Assembly: GCF_038006205.1 (NCBI RefSeq)
Contig: NZ_JBBOUU010000001.1
Coordinates: forward strand, 436,001-500,000
DNA length: 64,000 nucleotides
Reading direction: 5' to 3'
Source: Solibacillus sp. FSL R7-0668
GTDB lineage: Bacteria > Bacillota > Bacilli > Bacillales_A > Planococcaceae
The position numbers and the translations under genes were made by a program. Below, one piece after another: positions 53,364 through 62,161 of this stretch. Each line of letters begins with the position of its first letter. Within the stretch, counting starts at the first letter, position 1. The notes under the pieces were generated by a model that worked only from the letters and a program-made list of their open reading frames with translations, was not told the origin of the DNA and did no database searches.

Positions 53364-54359
53364 ATGAAACGCAATTTACTGAAGCTATCATTCGTATTAT
53401 TCGGACTTCTGTTTGTATTAGCAGCATGTGGTGGAGAAGAGAAAGAAACTTCTTCTACTGGCGGCGCTGGGGAAACAGGAGCATCAAAAACATTTAAAAT
53501 CGGTACAACTCAAATTGTAGAGCATCCATCTTTAGATGCAGCAAGTAAAGGGTTTAAAAAGGCTATTGAAGATGCTGGCATTAAAGCCGAGTATGTTGAT
53601 GAATCAGCAAACGGTGATAACAGTAACAATATGACAATTGCACAAAAACTAGTAAGTGAAAACGTAGATTTAATATTTGCGAACTCAACACCATCAGCAC
53701 AGGCGGCAAAAAGTGCAACAGCGGATATTCCGATTATCTTTACTTCTGTAACAGATGCCATTGGAGCAGAGTTAATTGATTCGATGGAGCAACCAGGCGC
53801 AAACGTTACAGGGACAATCGATTTACACCCAGAAACAATGCCAAAAACAGTGGCATTCTTAAAAGAACTAGGTGCGAAAAATGTTGGAATGATCTATAAC
53901 GCGGGCGAGCAAAACTCAGTCGCACAAATTGCAGCAGTAAAAGAATTAGCTGCAAAAGAAGGCGTAACAATCGTGGATGCAGCGGTATCTGCTTCTTCAG
54001 AAGTAAAGCAAGCAGCGGAATCATTAATCGGTAAAGTAGATGCATTCTACGTAGTAACAGATAATACAGTGGTTTCGGCATTAGAATCAGTAGTAGATGT
54101 AGCAAATACCAACACATTACCGTTAATCGTTGGGGAGTTAGATTCTGTTGAGCGCGGTGGTTTAGCAGCATACGGTTTCGACTACTTCGATATCGGTTAT
54201 GAAGCAGGTCAAATGGCAGCACAAGTATTATTAGAAGGTAAAACACCTGCTGATATTCCTTCTGCTTATCCTGCAAATTTAAAATTAGTTATTAATAAAG
54301 CAGTTGCAGAAAGCTTAGACTTAAAAGTGAAGCCTGAGTGGGAAGCAGAAGTAAAATAA
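53364..54359 (+). CDS. ABC importer substrate-binding lipoprotein (TrpX-type)
   Basis: 331 residues. Lipoprotein signal with lipobox LAAC (Cys at residue 22), acidic/Ser linker, then a periplasmic-binding fold of the ABC_sub_bind (PF04392) family: KIGTTQIVEHPSLDAASKGF, LIFANSTPSAQAAKS, GYEAGQMAAQVL. This family includes TrpX and serves aromatic amino acids in several Firmicutes. Located near the trp operon, which favours tryptophan, but the ligand is inferred. First gene of a three-gene operon. Confidence 0.85.
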   Translation: MKRNLLKLSFVLFGLLFVLAACGGEEKETSSTGGAGETGASKTFKIGTTQIVEHPSLDAASKGFKKAIEDAGIKAEYVDESANGDNSNNMTIAQKLVSENVDLIFANSTPSAQAAKSATADIPIIFTSVTDAIGAELIDSMEQPGANVTGTIDLHPETMPKTVAFLKELGAKNVGMIYNAGEQNSVAQIAAVKELAAKEGVTIVDAAVSASSEVKQAAESLIGKVDAFYVVTDNTVVSALESVVDVANTNTLPLIVGELDSVERGGLAAYGFDYFDIGYEAGQMAAQVLLEGKTPADIPSAYPANLKLVINKAVAESLDLKVKPEWEAEVK

Positions 54360-54428
54360 TTTTTCATTCGCGCTTGGCAATTCAGGCGCGAATACTTATT
54401 TAAAGAAAAGATTAGGAGATGATTCGAG

Positions 54429-55463
54429 ATGTTTACAGCTTTGTTTGGTTCAGTGGAGCAAGGGATCATCTATGCAATTATGGCACTTGGCGTGTATTTA
54501 ACATTCCGCGTGCTAGATTTTCCGGATTTAACCGTTGATGGAAGCTTTGTAACGGGGGCAGGGACAGCCGCGATGATGATCGTACTAGGCTACAATCCAA
54601 TACTCGCAACATTAGTGGCAACAATTGCTGGATTTATTGCTGGATGTATGACCGGGATTTTACATACAAAGGGGAAAATTAACCCATTATTATCCGGGAT
54701 TTTAATGATGATTGCGCTGTACTCGATTAATCTGCGCATTATGGGATTAAGCTCGGATTCTGGTGTCACTCGTCCCAATATTCCACTATTAAATTCAGAA
54801 ACAATTTTCTCAATGTTTGGCAACTTTTGGTCGGGGCTTGGTATTGATAGCGCCTTATCAAGCATGCTGAAATCAATGGGCGTTCAATCCATCCCATCTA
54901 CATGGGGCGTCTTAGTATTAATGCTGATTGTAACGATGATGATTAAGTTCATTGTAGACTGGTTCTTAAAAACAGAAGTAGGTCTTGCCATCCGTGCAAC
55001 AGGGGACAATAAGCGCATGATTCGTAGCTTCTCTGCCAATACCGACTCACTAATCATTTTAGGCTTAGGGCTATCCAATGCGATGGTGGCATTATCAGGC
55101 GCATTAATTGCTCAGTATACAAAATTCGCGGATGTTGGTTTGGGGATTGGGATGATTGTAGTCGGCTTAGCTTCTGTTATTATAGGGGAAGCTATTTTCG
55201 GTACAAAATCGATTGTCCGTATTACATTTGCGGTGATCGCTGGTGCTGTTATTTACCGCATTATTTACGCATTAGCACTGCGCGTAAAATGGTTAGATTC
55301 TGGGGATATGAAGCTCATTACGGCATTGATCGTTATTTTAGCATTAGTCATTCCGCAAATTGTCAGCAAGTATAAAGAAAAGAAACGAAAAGCGCGTCGT
55401 TTAGAAGAACGATTAGCTACCCAAAAAGCAAACGTAGAGCAGGGAGGTAAGGGCCTTGCTTAA
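54429..55463 (+). CDS. ABC importer permease (TrpY-type)
   Basis: 344 residues with about eight to nine membrane helices of the branched-chain-type permease family: MALGVYLTFRVLDFPDLTVDGSF at the start, GLAIRATGDNKRMIRSF as coupling loop. Basic tail. AGGAG upstream of the ATG. It pairs with the lipoprotein and the ATPase that overlaps it by 8 nt. Confidence 0.88.
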   Translation: MFTALFGSVEQGIIYAIMALGVYLTFRVLDFPDLTVDGSFVTGAGTAAMMIVLGYNPILATLVATIAGFIAGCMTGILHTKGKINPLLSGILMMIALYSINLRIMGLSSDSGVTRPNIPLLNSETIFSMFGNFWSGLGIDSALSSMLKSMGVQSIPSTWGVLVLMLIVTMMIKFIVDWFLKTEVGLAIRATGDNKRMIRSFSANTDSLIILGLGLSNAMVALSGALIAQYTKFADVGLGIGMIVVGLASVIIGEAIFGTKSIVRITFAVIAGAVIYRIIYALALRVKWLDSGDMKLITALIVILALVIPQIVSKYKEKKRKARRLEERLATQKANVEQGGKGLA

Positions 55464-56250
55464 ATTAGATGGCATCAACAAAGTATTTAACGAAGGTACA
55501 CCAGACGAAAAAATTGCCTTAGACAATATTAACTTACATTTAGCACCTGGCGATTTTGTAACGATTATCGGCAGTAACGGTGCAGGGAAATCCACGATGA
55601 TGAACATGATTTCTGGTGCACTGACACCGGATTTTGGTTCCGTTATGATTGATGGCAATGATTTAACTCGTTTACCAGAATATAAGCGTGCGGTGCATAT
55701 TGGCCGCGTGTTCCAAGATCCAATGGCCGGTACAGCACCAACTATGACAGTTGAAGAAAACTTGGCGATTGCCTATTCACGTAACACGAAGCGTGGTTTA
55801 CGTTTTGGAGTCGATAAAAAGCGCCGTGAGTTTTTCAAAACATCATTAGAAAAGCTACACTTAAACTTAGAAAACCGTTTGTCGGCAAAAGTGGGATTGC
55901 TATCAGGTGGGGAACGCCAAGCCTTAAGCCTGCTCATGGCAACCTTCACAAAGCCGTCCATCTTACTGTTAGATGAGCATACAGCAGCACTAGACCCATC
56001 GCGTGCCGAGCTCATTACCAACCTAACGAAAGAGCTTGTGGAAGAAAGTAAGCTTACGACCCTGATGGTAACGCATAATATGCAGCAAGCGCTAGATTTA
56101 GGGAATCGTTTAATTATGATGGATAAAGGTCAAATCATTTTAAAGGTAGAGGAAGACCGCAAGCCGCATTTAACGATTCCAGATTTAATGGCAGAGTTCG
56201 AAAGTATCCGTGGTGAAAAGATGAACTCGGATCGCGCATTATTAGGATAA
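55456..56250 (+). CDS. ABC importer ATPase (TrpZ-type)
   Basis: 264 residues: Walker A GSNGAGKST, signature LSGGERQAL, Walker B LLLDEHTAALDP (His where Pro is usual, common in this subfamily), switch VTHNM. TTG start with GGGAGG upstream, overlapping the permease gene by 8 nt. Energises import with the two preceding gene products. Confidence 0.88.
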   Translation: MLKLDGINKVFNEGTPDEKIALDNINLHLAPGDFVTIIGSNGAGKSTMMNMISGALTPDFGSVMIDGNDLTRLPEYKRAVHIGRVFQDPMAGTAPTMTVEENLAIAYSRNTKRGLRFGVDKKRREFFKTSLEKLHLNLENRLSAKVGLLSGGERQALSLLMATFTKPSILLLDEHTAALDPSRAELITNLTKELVEESKLTTLMVTHNMQQALDLGNRLIMMDKGQIILKVEEDRKPHLTIPDLMAEFESIRGEKMNSDRALLG

Positions 56251-56255
56251 TTTAA

Positions 56256-56294
56256 AAATCTCTAGCTGTCTTTTGGCAGGCTAGAGATTTTTTT
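56256..56294 (+). terminator. Terminator of the ABC importer operon
   Basis: Perfect 11-bp stem AAATCTCTAGC / GCTAGAGATTT, then T-run. Confidence 0.85.
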
Positions 56295-56296
56295 GC

Positions 56297-56331
56297 AAAA
56301 AAATACCCGCTACTTATAAAAGTAACGGGTA
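56297..56331 (-). terminator. Terminator of ilvA
   Basis: Minus strand ACCCGTTACTT / AAGTAGCGGGT (one wobble) followed by A then T7. Confidence 0.85.
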
Positions 56332-56337
56332 CAAAGC

Positions 56338-57606
56338 TTAGACAAGTAGCGCAAATAATGTACTGTCTTTATTGACTTCCTTATATTCAAAGCCGTTTGC
56401 ACGCATACGCTCCACTAAACCAGCGTGATCATCCGGGTGGCCAATTTCGATGCCGACAAGTGCCGGGCCGCTTTCTTTGTTATTTTTCTTCGTATATTCA
56501 AAGGTTGTAATATCATCATTTGGTCCAAGCACCTCGGTTAAAAACTGACGAAGTGCACCTGAACGTTGTGGGAAGCTAACGATGTAGTAATGGAGCAGCC
56601 CTTCGTAAATTAACGAGCGTTCCTTAATTTCCTGCATGCGCCCGATGTCATTATTGCCTCCAGAAATAATGACTACGACTGATTTTCCACGAATTTGCTC
56701 GGCATAAAAATCAAGTGCCGCTACGGATAATGCGCCAGCAGGTTCTGCGATAATCGCATGCTTGTTATATAAATCTAAGATGGTTGTACACACTTTGCCC
56801 TCAGGTACAGATACGATATCGTCTAAATACGTACGACATACTTGATACGTATCATTGCCAACGCATTTCACCGCAGCTCCATCAACAAATTTATCAATCG
56901 AATTTAGTGCAACCGGACCTTCATTATCAAAAGCCGATTTCATGCTTATTGCGCCAGCAGGTTCCACACCAATTACTTGACTAGTTGGTGATAAGTTTTT
57001 CACATAAGCGGACACACCCGACATTAAGCCACCGCCGCCAATGCTACCGAAAATATAGTCAATCGGCTCCTCGATATCGTTCATAATTTCCACCGCGACC
57101 GTACCTTGACCGGCCATTACGTCATAATCATCAAATGGGTGAATGAAAATCTGATTATTTTCTTCGCAATAAGCAATTGCACTTTCAGCAGAATCGTCAA
57201 ATGTATCGCCAGCGAGGATGATTTCAACAAAGCTACGTCCAAACATGCGCACCTGATCAATTTTTTGCTTTGGCGTCGTTTTTGGCATAAAAATAGTAGC
57301 CTTAATTTCGAGCTTGGCACAGGCATAAGCAACTCCTTGTGCGTGGTTGCCAGCGCTTGCACATACGACACCCGAAGCACGCGCCTCATCTTCAATTTTT
57401 TTGATTTTATAGTAAGCACCACGCAATTTGAAGGAACGAACATGCTGTAAGTCCTCACGCTTGAAATAAATTTTTGCGCCATATTTTTCTGATAAATAGT
57501 CATTTAACTGTAGTGGCGTATGTACAACAACATCCTTTAAAAAATGATGTGCAATTAATACGTTTTCCACCGCAATGGTTTTAGGTTGAGCAACTTCCAT
57601 CTCCAT
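56338..57606 (-). CDS. ilvA: Threonine ammonia-lyase (biosynthetic, short form)
   Basis: 422 residues. It converts threonine to 2-oxobutyrate for isoleucine synthesis. PLP lysine in VRSFKLRGAYYKIK, ASAGNHAQGVAYA, phosphate loop GSIGGGGLMSG, and one ACT-like regulatory domain (residues about 330-422), the form common in Bacillales. GGAGG lies 4 nt before ATG 57606 and 10 nt before ATG 57600; either can be the start. Monocistronic. Confidence 0.93.
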   Translation of the reverse strand: MEMEVAQPKTIAVENVLIAHHFLKDVVVHTPLQLNDYLSEKYGAKIYFKREDLQHVRSFKLRGAYYKIKKIEDEARASGVVCASAGNHAQGVAYACAKLEIKATIFMPKTTPKQKIDQVRMFGRSFVEIILAGDTFDDSAESAIAYCEENNQIFIHPFDDYDVMAGQGTVAVEIMNDIEEPIDYIFGSIGGGGLMSGVSAYVKNLSPTSQVIGVEPAGAISMKSAFDNEGPVALNSIDKFVDGAAVKCVGNDTYQVCRTYLDDIVSVPEGKVCTTILDLYNKHAIIAEPAGALSVAALDFYAEQIRGKSVVVIISGGNNDIGRMQEIKERSLIYEGLLHYYIVSFPQRSGALRQFLTEVLGPNDDITTFEYTKKNNKESGPALVGIEIGHPDDHAGLVERMRANGFEYKEVNKDSTLFALLV

Positions 57607-57743
57607 GTAACCTCCGTCATCTGTGTAAAGATTACATTATTTTATCATAAAACGGACAATTAATGTTGTAAAAATTCAGTTAATTAAGAAAATTTACAAT
57701 AACGTGATAATGAAAGCGGTTTAGAACAGAAACGGTACATAGC

Positions 57744-57786
57744 TAAACAAAATCCGCATTTTGCAAATGACAAAATGCGGATCTTG
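57744..57786. terminator. Terminator of the YjiH-like gene
   Basis: AATCCGCATTTTG (57751-57763) / CAAAATGCGGAT (57771-57782), T-rich on both sides. Confidence 0.75.
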
Positions 57787-57787
57787 T

Positions 57788-59140
57788 TTAGAATAATAAA
57801 TGCGCAATGGCTGCGACAAGGGGAATAGAAATAATCGTACGGATTAAGAAAATTACGAATAAATCCCATAATTTTAATGGAAGCTTTGTCCCTAAAATAA
57901 GCCCACCAACCTCAGACATATAAATTAATTGCGTTACCGAAACCGTTGCGATGAAGAAACGTGTCATTTCTGATTCGATCCCCGCACCTAAAATCGAAGG
58001 CAATAGCATATCCGCAAACCCAACGATCATCGTTTGTGCTGCTTCACCAGCTTCTGGAATTTGAAGGAAGGCTAAAATAGGCTCAAATGGCATTCCTAAA
58101 ATGCGGAAGAAGCTTGTGAATTCAGCTAATACTAATGCGATTGTACCGAATGCCATAATAATCGGCGTCACCGCAAACCACATTTCCAATACATTGATGA
58201 ACCCGTTTTTCACCATCTTCCCTAAGTTACGGTTTGCATTCGCTTTTGATAAAGCATTGTGTAAACCATAAGAGACAACATTGAAGCCCTTTTGCACTTC
58301 TTCACGATTGTTAAGAGCTTCGGAACCATCAATGAACGTATCGACCTTGTGCTTTAACGGATAAATGCGTGGCATAATAAATGCCAACACCAAGCCAGAG
58401 AAAATAACCGATGCATAAAATTCTAAGAAATACGCTTCGATACCAATCGTTTCTACTACGACTAAGCAGAATGTAATCGACACAACGGAGAAAGTTGTCG
58501 CAATCGTAGCGGCTTCACGTGCGGTGTAGTTCTTTTCCTCGTATTGTTTACTCGTAAGTAACACACCGATTGTCCCGTCACCGACCCATGATGCCAAGCA
58601 GTCAATGGCAGAACGACCAGGGATTTTGAACAGCGGACGCATAATTTTGACCATCATCGAACCGAAAAACTCAAGCAAACCGAAGTCTGTTAATAACGGA
58701 AGTAATAGCCCAGCAAATAGGAACAAAATGAACATAAATGTCACAAGACCACTTGCAGGATCGATTAATAGCCCTGTTGTATCAGCACTTGTTAAGCTTT
58801 CAGGTCCAATTTGTAATAAATAAGCCCCCGCAAAGACAACTGCTAATACGCGCATCACTGTCCAAAACCAATGAACGCGGAATAATGCATCCCAGACGCT
58901 ACGCGGCCCACGCTGAGGAATAAAATGCATCACGATTGAACCAAGTGCGGCAATCATAAAGACAACCCATGCAAACCAATGAATATACGATTCAGCATAG
59001 CCAGCTAGCCAATTTGCAAGTAATGCGATCGGTACCTTTATGCCATCCTCTGTACTGAGCGGTGTAATAAAAATGAAAACACCGAGTGCAGACATCGCTA
59101 AAAATAAAAACCATGTGTAAAAAGAAAATTTTGCTTTCAT
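57788..59140 (-). CDS. YjiH-type membrane protein with Gate (nucleoside-recognition) domains
   Basis: 450 residues with about eleven hydrophobic segments. The segment around GRSAIDCLASWVGDGTIGVLLTS (a Gate/nucleoside-recognition motif) and the second ADMLLPSILGAGIESEMTRFF repeat mark the YjiH family. Transported substrate is unknown. ATG at 59140 with a weak upstream purine run (AGG). No partner gene is adjacent. Confidence 0.8.
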   Translation of the reverse strand: MKAKFSFYTWFLFLAMSALGVFIFITPLSTEDGIKVPIALLANWLAGYAESYIHWFAWVVFMIAALGSIVMHFIPQRGPRSVWDALFRVHWFWTVMRVLAVVFAGAYLLQIGPESLTSADTTGLLIDPASGLVTFMFILFLFAGLLLPLLTDFGLLEFFGSMMVKIMRPLFKIPGRSAIDCLASWVGDGTIGVLLTSKQYEEKNYTAREAATIATTFSVVSITFCLVVVETIGIEAYFLEFYASVIFSGLVLAFIMPRIYPLKHKVDTFIDGSEALNNREEVQKGFNVVSYGLHNALSKANANRNLGKMVKNGFINVLEMWFAVTPIIMAFGTIALVLAEFTSFFRILGMPFEPILAFLQIPEAGEAAQTMIVGFADMLLPSILGAGIESEMTRFFIATVSVTQLIYMSEVGGLILGTKLPLKLWDLFVIFLIRTIISIPLVAAIAHLLF

Positions 59141-59372
59141 TTATAATAACCTCATTAAATTATAATGTTGAATATTTATACACTATAAAAGGTTAGAATA
59201 GCGCTTGTCTACCGTTTTGCATAAAGATTAACATTTCAGAATACTTGTCATGAATAAGATACTGAATATAGGAAAGGAAATGCTTGGTATCTAGACAACT
59301 GAACGAGGAATATAAAAGGTTACTAATTAAAAGGAGTATGTATGAAAATACATATACTTGAATTGTGAAAGA
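59141..59372. other. Intergenic region upstream of the YjiH-like gene
   Basis: Contains a short hairpin AGTATGTAT-GAAA-ATACATATACT (about 59335-59358) and AT-rich sequence; no gene supported. Confidence 0.4.
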
Positions 59373-59376
59373 AAAA

Positions 59377-59410
59377 AGAGATGCTTCGTCATAGTGACAA
59401 AAACATCTCT
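59377..59410 (-). terminator. Minus-strand terminator, probably once that of bshB2
   Basis: Minus strand AGAGATG ... CATCTCT followed by T6. No minus-strand gene now ends here; bshB2 stops at 60962, across the IS1182-like insertion. Confidence 0.6.
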
Positions 59411-59486
59411 CATCATTAATCATTAAATGAGTTAATTTCATAATTCCAACCCCTTGTCTCCCATGGGTTTCAAAACAATAAAAAAA

Positions 59487-59551
59487 GGGCACCTCCCCAA
59501 TTTGGTATAATTTAAGTGACCAAACCAAAATTATCCCTGAGGTGAATGCCC
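59487..59551 (+). promoter_or_regulatory. Foldback in the IS1182 leader covering the ribosome site
   Basis: CACCTC (59490-59495) pairs with GAGGTG (59539-59544), the ribosome site of the transposase, and GGGC (59487-59490) can pair with GCCC (59548-59551). TATAAT (about 59515-59520) lies in the loop, so a transcript from the internal promoter would lack the first arm while read-through RNA would fold. Confidence 0.6.
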
Positions 59552-59552
59552 T

Positions 59553-60905
59553 ATGACTATTGTAAAGCAAATGCGTCTATTTGACATCCATGAATTAATG
59601 GAAATGGAAAGTTCTCATCGTTTTGATGCGATTTTGGCTACTTTTGATTTACAGCCGATTTTTCAACTGTTTAGTAAAAAGACAATGCGTGGCGCTCCAA
59701 GAGAATTAAACTATAGTGCGATGATTCAATCGCTCGTGATTCGTATTATTGAGCGTATTCCAACGGTAAAAGATTTAATCAAGCGTCTGAAAAATGATCT
59801 TATCTTTCGTTTAGATTGCGGCTTTTTACTTTCTGATTCAGTACCTTCTGACTCTTCTTATTCACGTATGGTCGATGTGATTAGCCAATCAGAAGTCTTT
59901 GATAAAATGCAAGATGAACTCATCCAAAATGCCTTTACAGAAGGATTTCTAGAGGAAGAACATCTCGCTTTTGACGCGACACATTTTGAAGCGCGCGATG
60001 CATCAAAACCATCTGAGAAAAAGGAAAAAATCCCGAAAAAGCGTGGTCGCAAATCGAAAGAAGAGCATGAAGCCTGGCTCGCTGAACAAGCAGAAATCGA
60101 GGCAAATCTTACAACCTATGAAAAGAAATTAGAAGCTCAATTAACGATTCCAACATCGACACTTTGGCGAGACATCCCAATCGAACCCAAGTGGGGTGTC
60201 AAGAAAAATAGTGACGGTAAAAACACGTTCTGGTTCGGCTTTAAAGGGCATTTAGCTGTCTTGACAAAAAGTCAGTACATTGTGGCACGCTTGATGTCGT
60301 CTGGTAATTTAAGTGATAGTAAAGCAGCCATTCCACTGTTAAAAAAGGTAGCTGAAGTCGTGCCAAATCAATTTACAACAACGATATTTGATGCAGGGTA
60401 TGATTACAAAGCGATCTATCGACAAATTTTAAATCAAGACATGAAAGCAGTCATTCCATACGTTAAACGTCGTGAATCCGAAATCTTGGGTTTCGATGAA
60501 AATTTCCGTCCAACGTGCGTACGTGAACATAGCTACTGTTACGACAGCTATGACGAGAAATATCAGTGTTTAAAATTTACACGTCCAAAAGAATGTGCAA
60601 CGTGTCCATTACGTGAGGATTCACTGTGTCAAAAAGTTTTTAAAATCAAGTGTGAAACGGATATTCGCAAGTATACGTATCCAGCAAGAGGCTCCGCATT
60701 ATGGGAGAAACTGTACAAAGAACGTACAGCTGTTGAACGTGTGAATGCCTACTTAAAAGAATATTTTCAATTAAATAATGTCCGTCATCGAACAGGTAGA
60801 AAAGCCAAGCTCCATTTCAATCTGGTGACGTTTATTTATAATGCCTGCAAATTAGCCGTTGATCGTTTGAATGCACAATTAAATGAACAAAACACAGCTG
60901 CATAA
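59553..60905 (+). CDS. IS1182-family transposase
   Basis: 450-residue DDE transposase: N-terminal DUF772-type region (MRGAPRELNYSAMIQSLVIR), catalytic Asp in LAFDATHFEARD, Asp in TIFDAGYDYKAIY and Glu in RTAVERVNAYLKEYF, with a Cys cluster ECATCPLREDSLC before the last. A charged KKRGRKSKEEHEA insertion follows the first Asp. ATG follows GAGGTG by 8 nt. Full length, no frameshift, so possibly active. Confidence 0.9.
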   Translation: MTIVKQMRLFDIHELMEMESSHRFDAILATFDLQPIFQLFSKKTMRGAPRELNYSAMIQSLVIRIIERIPTVKDLIKRLKNDLIFRLDCGFLLSDSVPSDSSYSRMVDVISQSEVFDKMQDELIQNAFTEGFLEEEHLAFDATHFEARDASKPSEKKEKIPKKRGRKSKEEHEAWLAEQAEIEANLTTYEKKLEAQLTIPTSTLWRDIPIEPKWGVKKNSDGKNTFWFGFKGHLAVLTKSQYIVARLMSSGNLSDSKAAIPLLKKVAEVVPNQFTTTIFDAGYDYKAIYRQILNQDMKAVIPYVKRRESEILGFDENFRPTCVREHSYCYDSYDEKYQCLKFTRPKECATCPLREDSLCQKVFKIKCETDIRKYTYPARGSALWEKLYKERTAVERVNAYLKEYFQLNNVRHRTGRKAKLHFNLVTFIYNACKLAVDRLNAQLNEQNTAA

Positions 60906-60961
60906 TTTTTAAAAATGAAAATCAAAAAATTGTATTCGTCTAAGTTCTTGAAAAAATCGAT

Positions 60962-61645
60962 TTATGAAATTGATTCAAATGTAATATTGTAAAATTTTTC
61001 AACATTTAGCCAGCTATCAGACATGACCTCGCCATCATCGACACGCTTAGCTGTTTCTTGCATCATCCAGCCTGTTTGAGAGGCATGGGCCTGTAGTGCT
61101 TTTACTTTGTCGTTTTTCACAGAACGAATGTCAATAACGACATGTGCCTCACCATTTTTTTCAACGGTGTCATTTGCAAAAGCACAGGCTAAAATGCGTG
61201 GTCGCTTTTCTGGAGCCATACGACGAACCGCTTCCACAACCGCTTTTGCTGTTGCTTCATGGTCTGGATGCACGGCAAAGCCCGGTAAAAATGTATAGAT
61301 TAATGATGGATTTAGCTCATCGATTAAATCCGCTACAAGCTTTACCATTTTTTCATCATCTTCAAATTCAACTGTTTTGTCGCGCAGACCCATCATACGC
61401 AAATCTTCAATACCCATCGCAGCACATGCCGCAATTAGCTCTTTACGGCGAATTTCTGGTAGGGATTCACGTGTTGCTGTTGGCGGATTTCCTAAATTAC
61501 GGCCCATTTCACCTAATGTTAAACAAGCGTATGTAACAGGTACCCCCATATTACGGTGCATACGAACAACACCTGCAACAGAAAAAGCCTCATCATCTGG
61601 GTGAGGGTAAACGACTAATACGTGACGTTCTTGTTGTAATGTCAT
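60962..61645 (-). CDS. bshB2: Bacillithiol biosynthesis deacetylase BshB2
   Basis: 227-residue LmbE-like zinc deacetylase with metal motifs PHPDDEAF near the N-terminus and HPDHEAT in the centre. It removes acetyl from GlcNAc-malate (second step of bacillithiol synthesis) or deacetylates conjugates. ATG at 61645 follows AAGGAGG; the open frame extends 8 codons without a ribosome site. Follows yojF as in B. subtilis (yojF-yojG). The downstream IS1182-like copy cuts it off from its likely terminator. Confidence 0.9.
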   Translation of the reverse strand: MTLQQERHVLVVYPHPDDEAFSVAGVVRMHRNMGVPVTYACLTLGEMGRNLGNPPTATRESLPEIRRKELIAACAAMGIEDLRMMGLRDKTVEFEDDEKMVKLVADLIDELNPSLIYTFLPGFAVHPDHEATAKAVVEAVRRMAPEKRPRILACAFANDTVEKNGEAHVVIDIRSVKNDKVKALQAHASQTGWMMQETAKRVDDGEVMSDSWLNVEKFYNITFESIS

Positions 61646-61658
61646 GAATAAGTCCTCC

Positions 61659-62009
61659 TTAATAAGCAAATGGCAATTCGCTAATTTCTAGTGCAACCGC
61701 CAGCTTCCCTGTATAGTCTAAGCCCGCCATTAATAAGCGTCCTTGATCGTCCAGTTCATAATGTGTAATGCCCTGTGCATATACCCAGCCATGTGGCAAT
61801 TTTAAGCCAACACGGTGTGGAGCATCGCCAACAACCTTCCCTAATTCGTAATTTAATTTGACGTTGCGAATAAATGCCCCCGCATTAAAAAATTTTTCGT
61901 CGTAATGGGCTGCATACGAGCCATTTGTTGTTTCAAGATGAATATAAACGTCTTTGTTCGCGAAAGAATTAAGTAATTCTTGGAGCTCTTTTTGATTTAC
62001 TTCCTTCAT
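61659..62009 (-). CDS. yojF: YojF family protein (DUF1806)
   Basis: 116 residues, soluble: VNQKELQELLNSFANKDVYI, NGSYAAHYDEKFFNAGAFIRN, LKLPHGWVYAQGITHYE. It is conserved next to bshB2 in Bacillales, 13 nt upstream here, so the two are co-transcribed. Function is not known; a partner role for BshB2 is inferred from the constant linkage. Confidence 0.88.
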   Translation of the reverse strand: MKEVNQKELQELLNSFANKDVYIHLETTNGSYAAHYDEKFFNAGAFIRNVKLNYELGKVVGDAPHRVGLKLPHGWVYAQGITHYELDDQGRLLMAGLDYTGKLAVALEISELPFAY

Positions 62010-62112
62010 CCTAATTCTCCTTTCGAATCTAGTTACTACTAGTATAGTAAAATTTCATGCTTGATGAAAAGAAAAAGTCGTATAAGTCACGATTTCTTCG
62101 TTAAAAATAAAA

Positions 62113-62147
62113 AACAACATTTCACGCCAGTTGACGCAAAATGTGTT
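62113..62147 (-). terminator. Terminator of pdxK
   Basis: Minus strand ACATTTTGCG / CGTGAAATGT with a central mismatch, followed by T6. Confidence 0.6.
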
Positions 62148-62161
62148 TTTTAGTGATGTCA

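Larger units (their letters stand above)
59436..60960 (+). mobile_element. IS1182-like insertion sequence (ends uncertain)
   Basis: One intact DDE transposase gene with its leader. I could not fix terminal inverted repeats or a target duplication; the limits given are the spacer boundaries to the flanking terminator and bshB2. Confidence 0.65.

Noticed and set aside
59193-59570. 125-codon minus-strand frame
   Set aside because: Runs through the transposase start, the masking hairpin and a terminator; no ribosome site or family resemblance.
59437-60970. AATTTCATAA (59437) and its inverse near 60962 as terminal repeats of the IS1182-like element
   Set aside because: Only 10 bp, A/T-rich, the right copy is part of the bshB2 stop region, and no target duplication flanks them.
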